Virus record (IMG/VR): IMGVR_UViG_3300025162_000019 | Coordinates: 138,826 to 189,489 of that record | Strand: one strand, 5' to 3' | From: a virus | DNA: 50,664 bases | Program-made: the position numbers and the translations under genes | The notes under the pieces: generated by a model | What the model saw: only the letters and a program-made list of their open reading frames with translations | The model's database searches: none | What the model was told of the DNA's origin: nothing | Shown: positions 27,493 to 35,939 of the stretch, one piece after another | Numbering within the stretch: the first letter of the stretch is position 1 | Layout: each line of letters starts with the position of its first letter

Positions 27493-29979
27493 TTAAACTC
27501 TATTATTAATCCCTATCATTTGTCCGCCACCTAATTTATTATCAGACTTAGGTATATTATCTTGTGGTTTTGATACTTTTGTAGTATTAGAAGCAACTTG
27601 TGAATAAGCGTTTGTTTTTACCAATGGTGTTGCCACCTTTGCCATAGCTTTATTTTTATCATCTTTCTTTTGTTGTTCTGTTTTTGTTACATCACCTTCA
27701 GCAGAATAAACTCTCGAAGCCCCACTGCCGCCAGATTTCCCACCTTCACCAATAGCCGATACTGAAGCTGACGTTCCCTGACCTTTTGAAATTTCTTGAA
27801 CATCTTTATTTTGAGAATACAATTCAGCTTTAGTTAAATCATCTTTACCTTTACCACTACTTAATGATAATGAACCATTTACAGTTTTTTGCATTATAGC
27901 ATTTTGTGTTTCCAAATCTGCTGAATTTACATCAACACCTAATTTTTTAGCAGCTCTTTTTCTTCCTTCCGCCAAAAACCAAGCAACAACTTTTGCAGCA
28001 ACAACAGGATCATCATTAACTAAATCTGGATTATCTATTAAAGCATTACCCATACCAATAGCTTTACTAGCTTTAGCATAATTAGCTTTACCAGTTAATT
28101 GTATATATCCACGACCTCTATATTTATAAGCATCCCCTTCAGTTGTATTACCTAGTTCTTTACCTTTAGATGAGCCTGTACCATATAAAAGTTCAGCAAG
28201 TTGTCTAGGGTCTTTTCTAATAGAATCCAATTGAGCATCCGAATAACCACTAAGTTTTGTACCAAAAGTTTTCCTTAATCCTTGAACTGAATAATTAAGA
28301 TTTTCTTCTTGCCTTTTCCCTTTAGATTCTTTCATTACCTGGCCAAGACTTGCAGCAACAGCTTCATCATTTAAACCCTGAGCTTTTAATTCTTTTGCTA
28401 TCTGAGATAAATTTTGTTTTGTATTCTGCCCACTTAAACCTACAGCAGTTCCGGCAGCCATACCACCTCTAAAAATTGCAGTACCTGTACTTATCACAGC
28501 ATTACCAACATTTTTTCCAACATTTTCTCCAACAGTTCCTTTAGTAGATTGTGTAACAAATTTACCAAACCGATCTAACGATGATGATGCTTTAACAGCA
28601 GACCACTTAAAAATTTTAGAGATAACATCTAAAATACTAAAATTTCTTAATTCCTCTAAAAATCCTTCCCATGCATTACTTAAACCCGTTTTTATTATAC
28701 CTATTGGATCACTTATTAAATTAGAAAAAAATGTTGATATAGTTGTAAAAACATTCTTAATCTGTTTACCTGTTTCTACTAACCAATCAATAGCTTTTGT
28801 AACCGGCTTAAAAAAATCTGTCATTGATTTCCAACAATCCGACATAATTTTTAATGTTTCACTAATTATATTATGTGTACCAAGCCATTGTTTAAGTTTA
28901 GAATTATCCCATATTGAAATCATGTTTTTAAACAACATAAATACAGCAACACCACCACCAATAACTAAAAGTGGTATTATCATTTTTTTCATATATCCTA
29001 AAATAAAAACATTCACACCCTTAAAAAATCCTAACATATTAGACCAAAATTGTTTTTTAAATACATTTCCAATTCTTGCTTTCCATAATATACCAACTGC
29101 TAAAGAATCCTTTATAACTGTTCCAACCATACCAGCAGCTTTTACAGCAGATTCATATGCTTTAACTTTTAAATTTTTCTTTTTTTCTTTTGGACTTTCT
29201 TCCTGTTCATCTACATCCGATCCTTCTCTATTATTCTCTTTTTTAATAACTGAAACTATCTTTTTTACTACAGATTTTCTTCCTTTTATCGGCTCAGCAG
29301 TTTCTTTATCTCTATCATCAAGATTATCATCCACATCTTGCTCATCTTTTGAAAATAAATACTTTATACCTCTACTAACTTTTTTTAAAATAGAAGCGCT
29401 AGTTATTATATAATCCCATAAAGGGCCCATAAGAAATTCTAATTTTTCCATAAAATAATTCCCAATTTCTTTAAAGCCATTTGCAAAAAAATCGCCCATA
29501 GAAGTTGACGCAGTTTTCCAACCATCTTTAAAAAATACAAATGTTTTACTAATTGCACGAGTTAAAAAATTACTCTTTGTATGCTTCCATATTTTGGATA
29601 AAGCATTTTTTATAGACTCTGATACCTTTTTGGTATTTGTTAATTTTAACCCTTTAAATGGTGAACCGATGATATTAAAAAGTCTTTTAATTCCGTCTCC
29701 AAAATCAGTAAAAGATGTTTTAAATATATCTAATACATTTGTAAATATTGAAGATATTTCAGGACTTTGTTTAGGAAAAGCTTTACCTAAAATATTTCTA
29801 CGACTATCAATTTTTAAATCAATACCTTTAGCAGTATTCTTTATACCTTCATCAATATTTTCTAATTGTTCTGTTACTATACTATAATTTTCAGCAACAG
29901 AGCCGATATGACCTTGTTTAATCTTCTTAGTATGTGAAGCTCTTATTAACTTTTGAAATTTCTGTTCTTTTGTACTCAT
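27493..29979 (-). CDS. tape-measure/hub-like tail protein with GH19 lysozyme domain, 828 aa
   Basis: The N-terminal 500 residues resemble the neighbouring tape-measure-like protein: charged helical start, amphipathic segments, a charged linker and a membrane-like stretch MIIPLLVIGGGVAVFMLF (about 332-349). Residues about 520-740 form a GH19 chitinase/lysozyme domain with the catalytic-glutamate region GQVMKESKGK (Glu about 548), then EENLNYS and YRGRGYIQLTGKANYAKA. GH19 enzymes cut peptidoglycan or chitin, so this is the likely tail-borne hydrolase for local wall digestion, compensating for the lysozyme-free spike. A 14-bp-stem hairpin lies immediately upstream. Confidence 0.75.
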   Translation of the reverse strand: MSTKEQKFQKLIRASHTKKIKQGHIGSVAENYSIVTEQLENIDEGIKNTAKGIDLKIDSRRNILGKAFPKQSPEISSIFTNVLDIFKTSFTDFGDGIKRLFNIIGSPFKGLKLTNTKKVSESIKNALSKIWKHTKSNFLTRAISKTFVFFKDGWKTASTSMGDFFANGFKEIGNYFMEKLEFLMGPLWDYIITSASILKKVSRGIKYLFSKDEQDVDDNLDDRDKETAEPIKGRKSVVKKIVSVIKKENNREGSDVDEQEESPKEKKKNLKVKAYESAVKAAGMVGTVIKDSLAVGILWKARIGNVFKKQFWSNMLGFFKGVNVFILGYMKKMIIPLLVIGGGVAVFMLFKNMISIWDNSKLKQWLGTHNIISETLKIMSDCWKSMTDFFKPVTKAIDWLVETGKQIKNVFTTISTFFSNLISDPIGIIKTGLSNAWEGFLEELRNFSILDVISKIFKWSAVKASSSLDRFGKFVTQSTKGTVGENVGKNVGNAVISTGTAIFRGGMAAGTAVGLSGQNTKQNLSQIAKELKAQGLNDEAVAASLGQVMKESKGKRQEENLNYSVQGLRKTFGTKLSGYSDAQLDSIRKDPRQLAELLYGTGSSKGKELGNTTEGDAYKYRGRGYIQLTGKANYAKASKAIGMGNALIDNPDLVNDDPVVAAKVVAWFLAEGRKRAAKKLGVDVNSADLETQNAIMQKTVNGSLSLSSGKGKDDLTKAELYSQNKDVQEISKGQGTSASVSAIGEGGKSGGSGASRVYSAEGDVTKTEQQKKDDKNKAMAKVATPLVKTNAYSQVASNTTKVSKPQDNIPKSDNKLGGGQMIGINNRV

Positions 29980-29989
29980 TTTTCCTTAA

Positions 29990-30027
29990 AATAAGGGTCT
30001 AAAAGACTTGCTCTTTAGACCCTTATT
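29990..30027 (-). terminator. strong hairpin upstream of the 828-aa tail protein gene
   Basis: A perfect 14-bp stem (arms AATAAGGGTCTAAA and TTTAGACCCTTATT) with a 10-base loop, followed on the minus strand by only four U residues. It may be a weak terminator or an RNA-stabilising or processing hairpin between the tail-chaperone region and the next gene. The AAGGA ribosome site lies just outside it. Confidence 0.6.
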
Positions 30028-30058
30028 AGTCCTTTAGATTTTTTTATCTAAGTGAGCC

Positions 30059-30253
30059 TTATTTTTCTAATAGTTGTTCCTTCTTTCTATTAATATCTTT
30101 AATAATTAAATTAATATAAGCCTCTCTTTCAAAAATCGGTAACATATTACTTTCGGTCAAACTTATGTTAGCTCTACTAGATAACATATATTGTTCCTCA
30201 GTTAGCGAATATATACTATCGCCAGAACATACAAGATGGTTTAGAAGAAAAAA
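30059..30253 (-). CDS. -1 frameshift extension of the tail chaperone (gp51-like part)
   Basis: The chaperone gene ends GAT TTT TTC TTC TAA. The heptamer T TTT TTC (30247-30253) is in the exact X XXY YYZ phase for -1 slippage. After slipping, the frame stays open for 62 further residues (LLNHLVCSGDSIYSLTEEQY, then a helical part FEREAYINLIIKDINRKKEQ) to a stop at 30059. The extension fills the otherwise empty gap and has no ribosome site or start codon of its own. Two-product chaperones made this way precede the tape-measure gene in many tailed phages, which is the position here. The fusion would be about 333 aa. Confidence 0.75.
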   Translation of the reverse strand, partial: FFLLNHLVCSGDSIYSLTEEQYMLSSRANISLTESNMLPIFEREAYINLIIKDINRKKEQLLEK

Positions 30254-31059
30254 TCTTCTAAAGGTATCTCCCTCTTAGCTTCAATACCACAATGAGGACA
30301 TTTTTGTTTAAATGAAAACTCCAAACCAAAATCATTATCATTAAACCAAGTAGTAATTTTTTCTTGATCCATTTGACGAATATTATTCAATAAAAATAAC
30401 GCATCATCAAAATTATTATTAACATCGCCATCAGGAGTTATTATAGATTTTACACTCAATGCCTGGACATATGTAATCATTTCAACATTCTTCTGTGTTT
30501 CGGTTAAATCCTTATTATCATTGAACAAACTGAATACTTTTTGCTGCATACCTCTTGTTGGAAATGTAAGTTCAAGTTTTAATTTATTTTCTAATTCTAT
30601 AACGGGATTTAAATATACAATTTCACTATCTGTTTTAATGTTATTTTTAACCCTTTTAACAGTTATAACACTTGGTTTATCATCATCAACAAAGATAGGT
30701 TTTAATTTATTCACTATCAAATTATTCAAGGTTATATTTATCATTGTTTGAGAATCACATGATCCGCACTTAGCTTGAAATGAATAAACATTTCCTTTAG
30801 AGCATTTTCTTATTTCAACTAAAAGAAAAAATCTATCCTGTAAATATAAATCATTAATATCAAAATCTTCTGACACAACACACTCTGTAATCAATTGATC
30901 TAATGCTAGTTCAATTTTACCAGCATCTTCGACATCCTGATACAACAACATATTTTTTAACTGACCTGTTGTTATAGGTTTGAATTTAATTGTTTTACCT
31001 GATCCCGGCAATACAGTATCAAACACAAAAGTATTTAAATAATTTTTAAAATCTGACAT
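30241..31059 (-). CDS. 26: gp26-like tail assembly chaperone / baseplate hub assembly protein, 272 aa
   Basis: T4 gp26-family protein. Two CxxC pairs, C98/C101 (KCGSCDSQ) and C254/C257 (KCPHCGIE), would form a split zinc site, and the end REIPLEDFFF is typical of the family. The N-terminal region (KTIKFKPITTGQLKNMLLYQ) is also characteristic. It lies between the tube genes and the tape-measure-like genes. Its last codons contain a -1 slippery heptamer, so two products are expected. Confidence 0.75.
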   Translation of the reverse strand: MSDFKNYLNTFVFDTVLPGSGKTIKFKPITTGQLKNMLLYQDVEDAGKIELALDQLITECVVSEDFDINDLYLQDRFFLLVEIRKCSKGNVYSFQAKCGSCDSQTMINITLNNLIVNKLKPIFVDDDKPSVITVKRVKNNIKTDSEIVYLNPVIELENKLKLELTFPTRGMQQKVFSLFNDNKDLTETQKNVEMITYVQALSVKSIITPDGDVNNNFDDALFLLNNIRQMDQEKITTWFNDNDFGLEFSFKQKCPHCGIEAKREIPLEDFFF

Positions 31060-31079
31060 ATTTACACATCCTCCAATTT

Positions 31080-31805
31080 TTATAATCCACCGGCTATACC
31101 TATACCAGCTTTACGAATTGTTTCTCTAACAGCACCTTGAGGTTGATCATATACATTAAAAAATTGATATGAAAAGGTTACATCGACTGTTGATACCTCA
31201 TTACTTCCATAATCTAATGAAACTTGCCCTATTGATTTTGGCCATGCATAATACAATTTATATACTGAAATAGTATTTCCTGTACTATTTAATAGATATG
31301 CTTCTTGATTTACCATAAGTGAACTAGGTTTTGATTGCATATTTGATATAGGATCACGCATCATTTTCTGCCAATCATGAAACTTTTTAAGTATATAACC
31401 CTCAGAATCCAAATTAAATGTAACAGTCCAATCTTCATATGTTTTATTTCCTGGCACTTTAAATGTATTTCCCATCCAAGTTGAAGTCATATCTTCAAAT
31501 GATGAAGATGGTAAACTAGATGATTTTACATAGAATGGTATATCAGCCATTGACATTTTTTTAGACATTGTACCTATTTGCATACCAGCAACATCTACTC
31601 CTGCTAATGCGCCCGCTTCAGCCCCTTTTATAATAGCATCTGTTGGATTTGTAAAAATACTTCCGCCGCCAGATAATCCAGCCTCTAAACCTGTTAATAA
31701 TGCATTACCAACGCCTGGAAATTGAATATTCATCCAAAACAAATATTGTCTTGAAACATCAGTAAATTTACTCTTATAAGTATTAATATCTATTTGTATA
31801 TTCAT
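31080..31805 (-). CDS. tube-fold protein paralog C, 241 aa
   Basis: T4 gp19-like tube-fold protein: N-terminal IDINTYKSKFTDVSRQYLFW, central WTVTFNLDSEGYILKKFHDW (about 125-144) and C-terminal AWPKSIGQVSLDYGSNEVST followed by VTFSYQFF. Compared with the 177-aa tube protein it has a Gly/Ala-rich insertion (residues about 35-75: LTGLEAGLSGGGSIF). Its start overlaps the stop of paralog B (TAATG). Specialised tube-like proteins often form caps or the tube-baseplate junction. Confidence 0.7.
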   Translation of the reverse strand: MNIQIDINTYKSKFTDVSRQYLFWMNIQFPGVGNALLTGLEAGLSGGGSIFTNPTDAIIKGAEAGALAGVDVAGMQIGTMSKKMSMADIPFYVKSSSLPSSSFEDMTSTWMGNTFKVPGNKTYEDWTVTFNLDSEGYILKKFHDWQKMMRDPISNMQSKPSSLMVNQEAYLLNSTGNTISVYKLYYAWPKSIGQVSLDYGSNEVSTVDVTFSYQFFNVYDQPQGAVRETIRKAGIGIAGGL

Positions 31806-32458
31806 TATATCAATCCTGTAATTTTTCCGACTACACTTTTAATAATTTGATCTTTAAATGACTTTGTTATGCTACTAGTCTTTATAGGTTCAAAATAAGA
31901 ATAACTAAATGTAATTTGAACTGTTGCATGCTCATTTGAAGAATAATCTAAAGCAACTTCACCAATTGATTTAGGCCATGCATTAATTAATGTATAGCCA
32001 ACTACTGTATTACCTCGACCATCCAGCAAAAAGATTTGCTGATCCTCTACAATATCAGAAAATGTATTTCTATTAAACTCGCCATCTTGAATTAAATTAT
32101 TCCATTCATAAAATTTAGTTAATATTTCAGCATCCCCATCAATATTAAATGTTACAACCCAATCACTATATGTTTTAAATCCTGGCATTTTAAGAGTTAT
32201 AAACTGTATTTCATGCGATCTTTCTTCAAATTCTACTGCTGGTATATTAGCAGACTTAACCAAATATGGATATTTATCTCTTGCAGAACCAAATCCAAAT
32301 GGTGTAAGTGCTGAACTTACAGATTTTATTATACCTGTTAAAGCTGAATCACTAGAAGAAATCTCTGACGGAAAACTAAATAAACAATAAAATAAATTAG
32401 CTTTTTGAGCTTCTACAAATCTAGTTTTATATGTTTCTATATCTAACTGTACATTCAT
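31805..32458 (-). CDS. tube-fold protein paralog B, 217 aa
   Basis: Second gp19-like paralog: LDIETYKTRFVEAQKANLFY, WVVTFNIDGDAEILTKFYEW (about 108-127), AWPKSIGEVALDYSSNEHAT and VQITFSYSYF. It has a shorter insertion near residues 35-60. A strong terminator separates it from the main tube gene upstream, so it is probably made in smaller amounts. The ribosome site is TTGGAG, 7 bases before the ATG. Confidence 0.7.
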   Translation of the reverse strand: MNVQLDIETYKTRFVEAQKANLFYCLFSFPSEISSSDSALTGIIKSVSSALTPFGFGSARDKYPYLVKSANIPAVEFEERSHEIQFITLKMPGFKTYSDWVVTFNIDGDAEILTKFYEWNNLIQDGEFNRNTFSDIVEDQQIFLLDGRGNTVVGYTLINAWPKSIGEVALDYSSNEHATVQITFSYSYFEPIKTSSITKSFKDQIIKSVVGKITGLI

Positions 32459-32472
32459 TTTTTCTCCAAAAT

Positions 32473-32518
32473 AAAAAAGTCCAAAAGGTATATTTTTTTA
32501 ATATACCCTTTAGACTTT
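32473..32518 (-). terminator. intrinsic terminator after the tail tube gene
   Basis: Arms 32500-32518 and 32476-32494 form a 19-bp stem on the minus-strand RNA with two G-U pairs (on the plus strand these are C-A mismatches, so the structure is minus-specific), a 5-A loop and a U6 run. It would limit transcription from the tube gene into the paralogs downstream. Confidence 0.9.
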
Positions 32519-32520
32519 AA

Positions 32521-32587
32521 ATCCGTTGAGTTAAGTATCTCAAGTGGGTAACAACATATATTTATGTTATTCTATGTAAACTGTCAA
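32521..32587 (-). promoter_or_regulatory. possible promoter and short RNA before the terminator
   Basis: TTGACA at 32582-32587 with a weak -10 (TAAATA, 32559-32564, 17-base spacer) or the near-late box CATAAATA (32559-32566). Downstream a hairpin TTGAG/CTCAA encloses ATACTTAA and the terminator follows. A transcript of about 75 bases would result. GAGATACTT is shared with the TROVE leader units. Tentative. Confidence 0.35.
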
Positions 32588-32597
32588 TCTCTATTTA

Positions 32598-33131
32598 TTA
32601 AAATGTAACTCCTATCTCATATGAAGTCTTATCAATAACATGATAAATATATGAAAATGTAACCTGAACCTGTGCAACTTCACTTGCTGAATAATCTAAA
32701 TCAATAGTGCCAATAGACTTAGGCCATGCGCCAACTAATTTATATTTTATAGTTGTATTACCTTCATGGTCAAGTAGTTCTAATACCTGATCTGCCATAT
32801 AAGTGCTTGGTTTATTAGCCTTATTACTTGTTGGATCATGAATTAATCTAGCCCAATCATGAAGCGATTTAATAACATCAGATTCAGCATCAACATTAAA
32901 TGTAACTGTAAAATCAGAATAAGTATATTTTCCAGCAAACTTGAAATCAAATCCTTGCCAATTTGTTGTTATTTCTTCGGTAGTAGTTTCAGGTAAAGTA
33001 GTTGTTCTTACAAGATAAGTAAGTTTATCAACATTTGTAGTAATAGGAAAATTAGGCTTATAATAAAACAAATATTGTTTTGCTCCACCTTGAAATGACG
33101 CTCTATATGAATCTATGTTAAAATTAGGCAT
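32598..33131 (-). CDS. 19: tail tube protein (gp19-like), 177 aa
   Basis: Main tube protein candidate: short and compact like T4 gp19 (163 aa), with FNIDSYRASFQGGAKQYLFY at the start, FTVTFNVDAESDVIKSLHDW (about 85-104), AWPKSIGTIDLDYSASEVAQ and VQVTFSYIYH at the end. It follows the sheath gene as in T4, separated only by a homing endonuclease. Its ribosome site GGAGGG is inside the endonuclease's 3' end, and its ATG overlaps that gene by 8 bases. A strong terminator follows, as expected for a highly expressed gene. Confidence 0.85.
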   Translation of the reverse strand: MPNFNIDSYRASFQGGAKQYLFYYKPNFPITTNVDKLTYLVRTTTLPETTTEEITTNWQGFDFKFAGKYTYSDFTVTFNVDAESDVIKSLHDWARLIHDPTSNKANKPSTYMADQVLELLDHEGNTTIKYKLVGAWPKSIGTIDLDYSASEVAQVQVTFSYIYHVIDKTSYEIGVTF

Positions 33132-34008
33132 TCTTTATACCCTCCAAAATAAAATTGTCTATCTTATTAAAAATATTATATCTATCATTTATTAACTCTT
33201 GCTCTTTAATAACAAGTATATTTATACCTTTCTTAAAACATTGTTTCTTTTTCATTTCATCATGCCATTTTACTTTATCGTTATTATGCCAGTATTCACC
33301 ATTATATTCTATAGCTTTTTTCATTTCAGGTAGCCAAATATCAAGTTCTAAATTTTTACCTGTCCAGTAATTTTTAACTTGCATTCTATCATTTTCTAAA
33401 ATAATACCTGAATATATTGTTTTAACGTATTCAACTATTTTCTTTTCTGGCTTAGAACCACCACTTATATTTTTACACAATGGGCATCTTTGACCCTGTT
33501 GAAAATCATTATATCTCATTAAAAATTGGTGCCCTTTAATACATTGTAATCTTAATTTAGATTTATTAGCTATGTATTCATTAGATAATAATTTATAATC
33601 AAAACTTTCTATGTACTCTTTAATTTCATTTAATATTTTCTTAGGCGTACCAAAACATTCAGGGCACCTTTGACCCGTATAAAAATTACCATATCTCATT
33701 TTAAATAAATGACCTTCAGGGCATTGTAATTTTAATTTAGAAAGAGCATTAATATATTCAGTAGATAATAATTTATAGTCAAAACTTTCAATATATTCTT
33801 TAACCTTTTCTATTGTAAGTTTTTTATTGCCAGCACATTCTGGGCATCTATGACCTTGTTGAAAATCACCATATTTTATATTAAATATATGATTTTCAGA
33901 ACACTGCAATTTTAATTTAGCCCTGCTATCTATATAAACACTATTTAATAACTTATACCCATTATCTTCAACATATTTTTTTACATCGACATAATCCAAC
34001 TTTTTCAT
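33124..34008 (-). CDS. Vsr-like (EDxHD) homing endonuclease with three zinc-ribbon modules, 294 aa
   Basis: Free-standing homing endonuclease between sheath and tube genes. Three modules of about 58 residues (about 1-60, 60-118, 118-178) each have a YxLLS-x-EY helix part, a C-P-E-G-H-like pair and RCPEC closing pair, a zinc-ribbon presumably reading DNA. The catalytic domain (about 180-294) has KPEKKIVEYVKT, NLELDIWLPE, AIEYNGEYWH and KQCFKKGINILVIKE, matching Vsr-type phage endonucleases. It has its own promoter inside a long inverted repeat. Its 3' end carries the tube gene's ribosome site. Confidence 0.85.
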   Translation of the reverse strand: MKKLDYVDVKKYVEDNGYKLLNSVYIDSRAKLKLQCSENHIFNIKYGDFQQGHRCPECAGNKKLTIEKVKEYIESFDYKLLSTEYINALSKLKLQCPEGHLFKMRYGNFYTGQRCPECFGTPKKILNEIKEYIESFDYKLLSNEYIANKSKLRLQCIKGHQFLMRYNDFQQGQRCPLCKNISGGSKPEKKIVEYVKTIYSGIILENDRMQVKNYWTGKNLELDIWLPEMKKAIEYNGEYWHNNDKVKWHDEMKKKQCFKKGINILVIKEQELINDRYNIFNKIDNFILEGIKNA

Positions 34009-34027
34009 AAAACTTCCTTTATTCTTA

Positions 34028-34080
34028 ATACCATATTATATAGTTTATCAACATAAATGTAAACTATATAATATTGGTAT
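34028..34080 (-). promoter_or_regulatory. long inverted repeat containing a sigma-70 promoter
   Basis: Arms 34028-34047 and 34060-34080 are reverse complements over 20 bases with one extra base, loop 12 bases. Within it on the minus strand lie TTTACA (34058-34063), a 17-base spacer and TATAAT (34035-34040). It lies between the sheath stop and the endonuclease start, so it may process or slow sheath read-through RNA and drive the endonuclease separately. No U-run follows, so it is not a standard terminator. Confidence 0.7.
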
Positions 34081-34089
34081 AATGTCTAA

Positions 34090-35844
34090 TTACACTGCTG
34101 CTAACTCAGAGAACGATGCCCCTGTTTTAGTTGCAATAAAGTTAAGAACAATAAATTCTGCGGCCCTTGTTGGCTTAATATATATGTCGCACCACAGCTC
34201 ATTTCTATCAATTCTTTCAGGTGTATTATTTGTTGCATCGCAAACAATCATGTAATCATACACACCTCTACGACTTCTAACATCTCTCAAAAACGGATCA
34301 ATCATGTTAATCAATTGCAATCTTGTTAAATCATCATTAGGTTCAAACAAGAAATACTTTGCTGCTGTACTAATTGCCTTTTCAAGAATAATGAATAGTC
34401 TACGAACATTAATTCTATTAAATGCTGATTCCTTCTGTAACAATGTTTTCTGTCCCCAAATAACTTTACCCTGACCAGAAAAACTTACAATAGGATTCAA
34501 GCCATTCTTATAAAGAAGGTCACGATCACCCAATGTAGGATTCCATGCTAATCTTCTAATATTTGTAATAAGTGCTCTATTCAAACCAGCTGGCGCAAAC
34601 CAAGGATCAGAAACATTATCTGTATTAGCTACAATTCCAGCTACATGACCAGATGCTGGGCACCAACGATATTTACCATTCCATTTATCATATACCTCAA
34701 TCCAGTTAGAATAAATAGATGCGTAACTTGTATTTTCATTTAATGTACCGTTTCTATATTCCATTAAATCAACTGTTTCATTTCCTTTATTAAATACGAC
34801 ATCGCCATACATACAATCAAGAATTGCAATACAATCCTTTCTTGCTTCGCATATAGTTATCAACTCTTGCTTTACGCCTGTTGATTTATCAGAATCAATG
34901 AAAATATTAACATCAATCTCTTCTGGATTTGCATAAAGATCAAAACCTGCAATAATTATAGGATCGGTAATTTCAGTCCCTAATGAAGTTATAGTTCCAC
35001 CATCAGAATCAATACCACCACCAAACTGTTGCCATGCTGATGTTGAAATAGTGATTGTTGCATTAGAAATCAATTCATTTCCTGATATTCTAATATAATT
35101 TGATTGCGCATTTATTACTGTTTCAACAAATTTCTTTCTACCCTGATCATCAACACGATTCTCATCTGTTGAAACATTCCATACTTCCTTTGTTTCCCAT
35201 TCAGCAGATGATGCTGATGTATTTACAGCATTTTGGGGAAGAACTTGAACAATAATAAGAAAATCCTTATTATCTGTTAGTTGGCTATCTATTCCTCTAA
35301 TAACGCTAAATGTTTCCCAAGATGCATTTGTAGATGTTCTTGCAATAGTATTATAAGTTGCATAATCTACTACTGCTACTCTAATATTATTTCCCCATGA
35401 ACCCCTAGATGAAGCAATAAGCCAGAAAGGATCGGAACCAGTAACAGTCTCTGACCCAAATTCATCAGGATCATCGCCATCCATATCCATTAATATAAAT
35501 GCCGAACCAGATGCGTATGCTGTAAATGTTGTTGCCGCACCACTAGCAGCCTTTGTACCAGCAAAAGTTGCTGATGTTGGCATTGTTCTTGTACAATAAA
35601 GTGCAGAACCATATTTTAAATAACCAGAAGCTGATAAAATATCCTCATAACATCCTGAATATGATGTTGGTCGCCCAAATGTATCAATGAGTTCATTTAC
35701 ATTTGTTATAAGTGTTGTTTTATTCTCCGGGCCTTTATATGTTCCTCTTAAAACAGTTGCTGCTATTGAAGTCGCAACAGCTGGAATTGTTGTTGTAAGA
35801 TCAATCTCATTAACATCTACAACAGGACTTAGATAAAATGCCAT
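34090..35844 (-). CDS. 18: tail sheath protein (gp18-like), 584 aa
   Basis: Contractile sheath subunit. The N-terminus AFYLSPVVDVNEIDLTTTIP and the following ATVLRGTYKGPENKTTLITN are typical of T4-type sheath proteins, as is the C-terminal region GVYDYMIVCDATNNTPERID, LWCDIYIKPTRAAEFIVLNF. The middle holds SWGNNIRVAV and WFAPAGLNRALI. Length is less than T4 gp18 (659 aa). An AGGAGG ribosome site and two late-promoter boxes precede it. Order gp15 - tube-like - sheath - tube follows T4. Confidence 0.92.
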   Translation of the reverse strand: MAFYLSPVVDVNEIDLTTTIPAVATSIAATVLRGTYKGPENKTTLITNVNELIDTFGRPTSYSGCYEDILSASGYLKYGSALYCTRTMPTSATFAGTKAASGAATTFTAYASGSAFILMDMDGDDPDEFGSETVTGSDPFWLIASSRGSWGNNIRVAVVDYATYNTIARTSTNASWETFSVIRGIDSQLTDNKDFLIIVQVLPQNAVNTSASSAEWETKEVWNVSTDENRVDDQGRKKFVETVINAQSNYIRISGNELISNATITISTSAWQQFGGGIDSDGGTITSLGTEITDPIIIAGFDLYANPEEIDVNIFIDSDKSTGVKQELITICEARKDCIAILDCMYGDVVFNKGNETVDLMEYRNGTLNENTSYASIYSNWIEVYDKWNGKYRWCPASGHVAGIVANTDNVSDPWFAPAGLNRALITNIRRLAWNPTLGDRDLLYKNGLNPIVSFSGQGKVIWGQKTLLQKESAFNRINVRRLFIILEKAISTAAKYFLFEPNDDLTRLQLINMIDPFLRDVRSRRGVYDYMIVCDATNNTPERIDRNELWCDIYIKPTRAAEFIVLNFIATKTGASFSELAAV

Positions 35845-35878
35845 TTGTTATATCCTCCTACCAAATAAGGTTTGTATA

Positions 35879-35916
35879 TATTTATAAAACTTTTGTATTT
35901 CACATTATTATTTATA
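35879..35916 (-). promoter_or_regulatory. two late promoters (TATAAATA) upstream of the sheath gene
   Basis: Exact boxes at 35879-35886 and 35909-35916 on the minus strand, 30 bases apart, in the only sizeable gap before the sheath gene. Doubling suits a very highly expressed late gene. Confidence 0.75.
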
Positions 35917-35939
35917 TTTATTTATGAAAAACATCTTTT

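Noticed and set aside
3800-33226. TATAAATA boxes inside genes (3800, 10233, 12354, 13783, 25499, 33219)
   Set aside because: About as many as AT-rich composition predicts, and not placed just upstream of genes, except possibly 12354.
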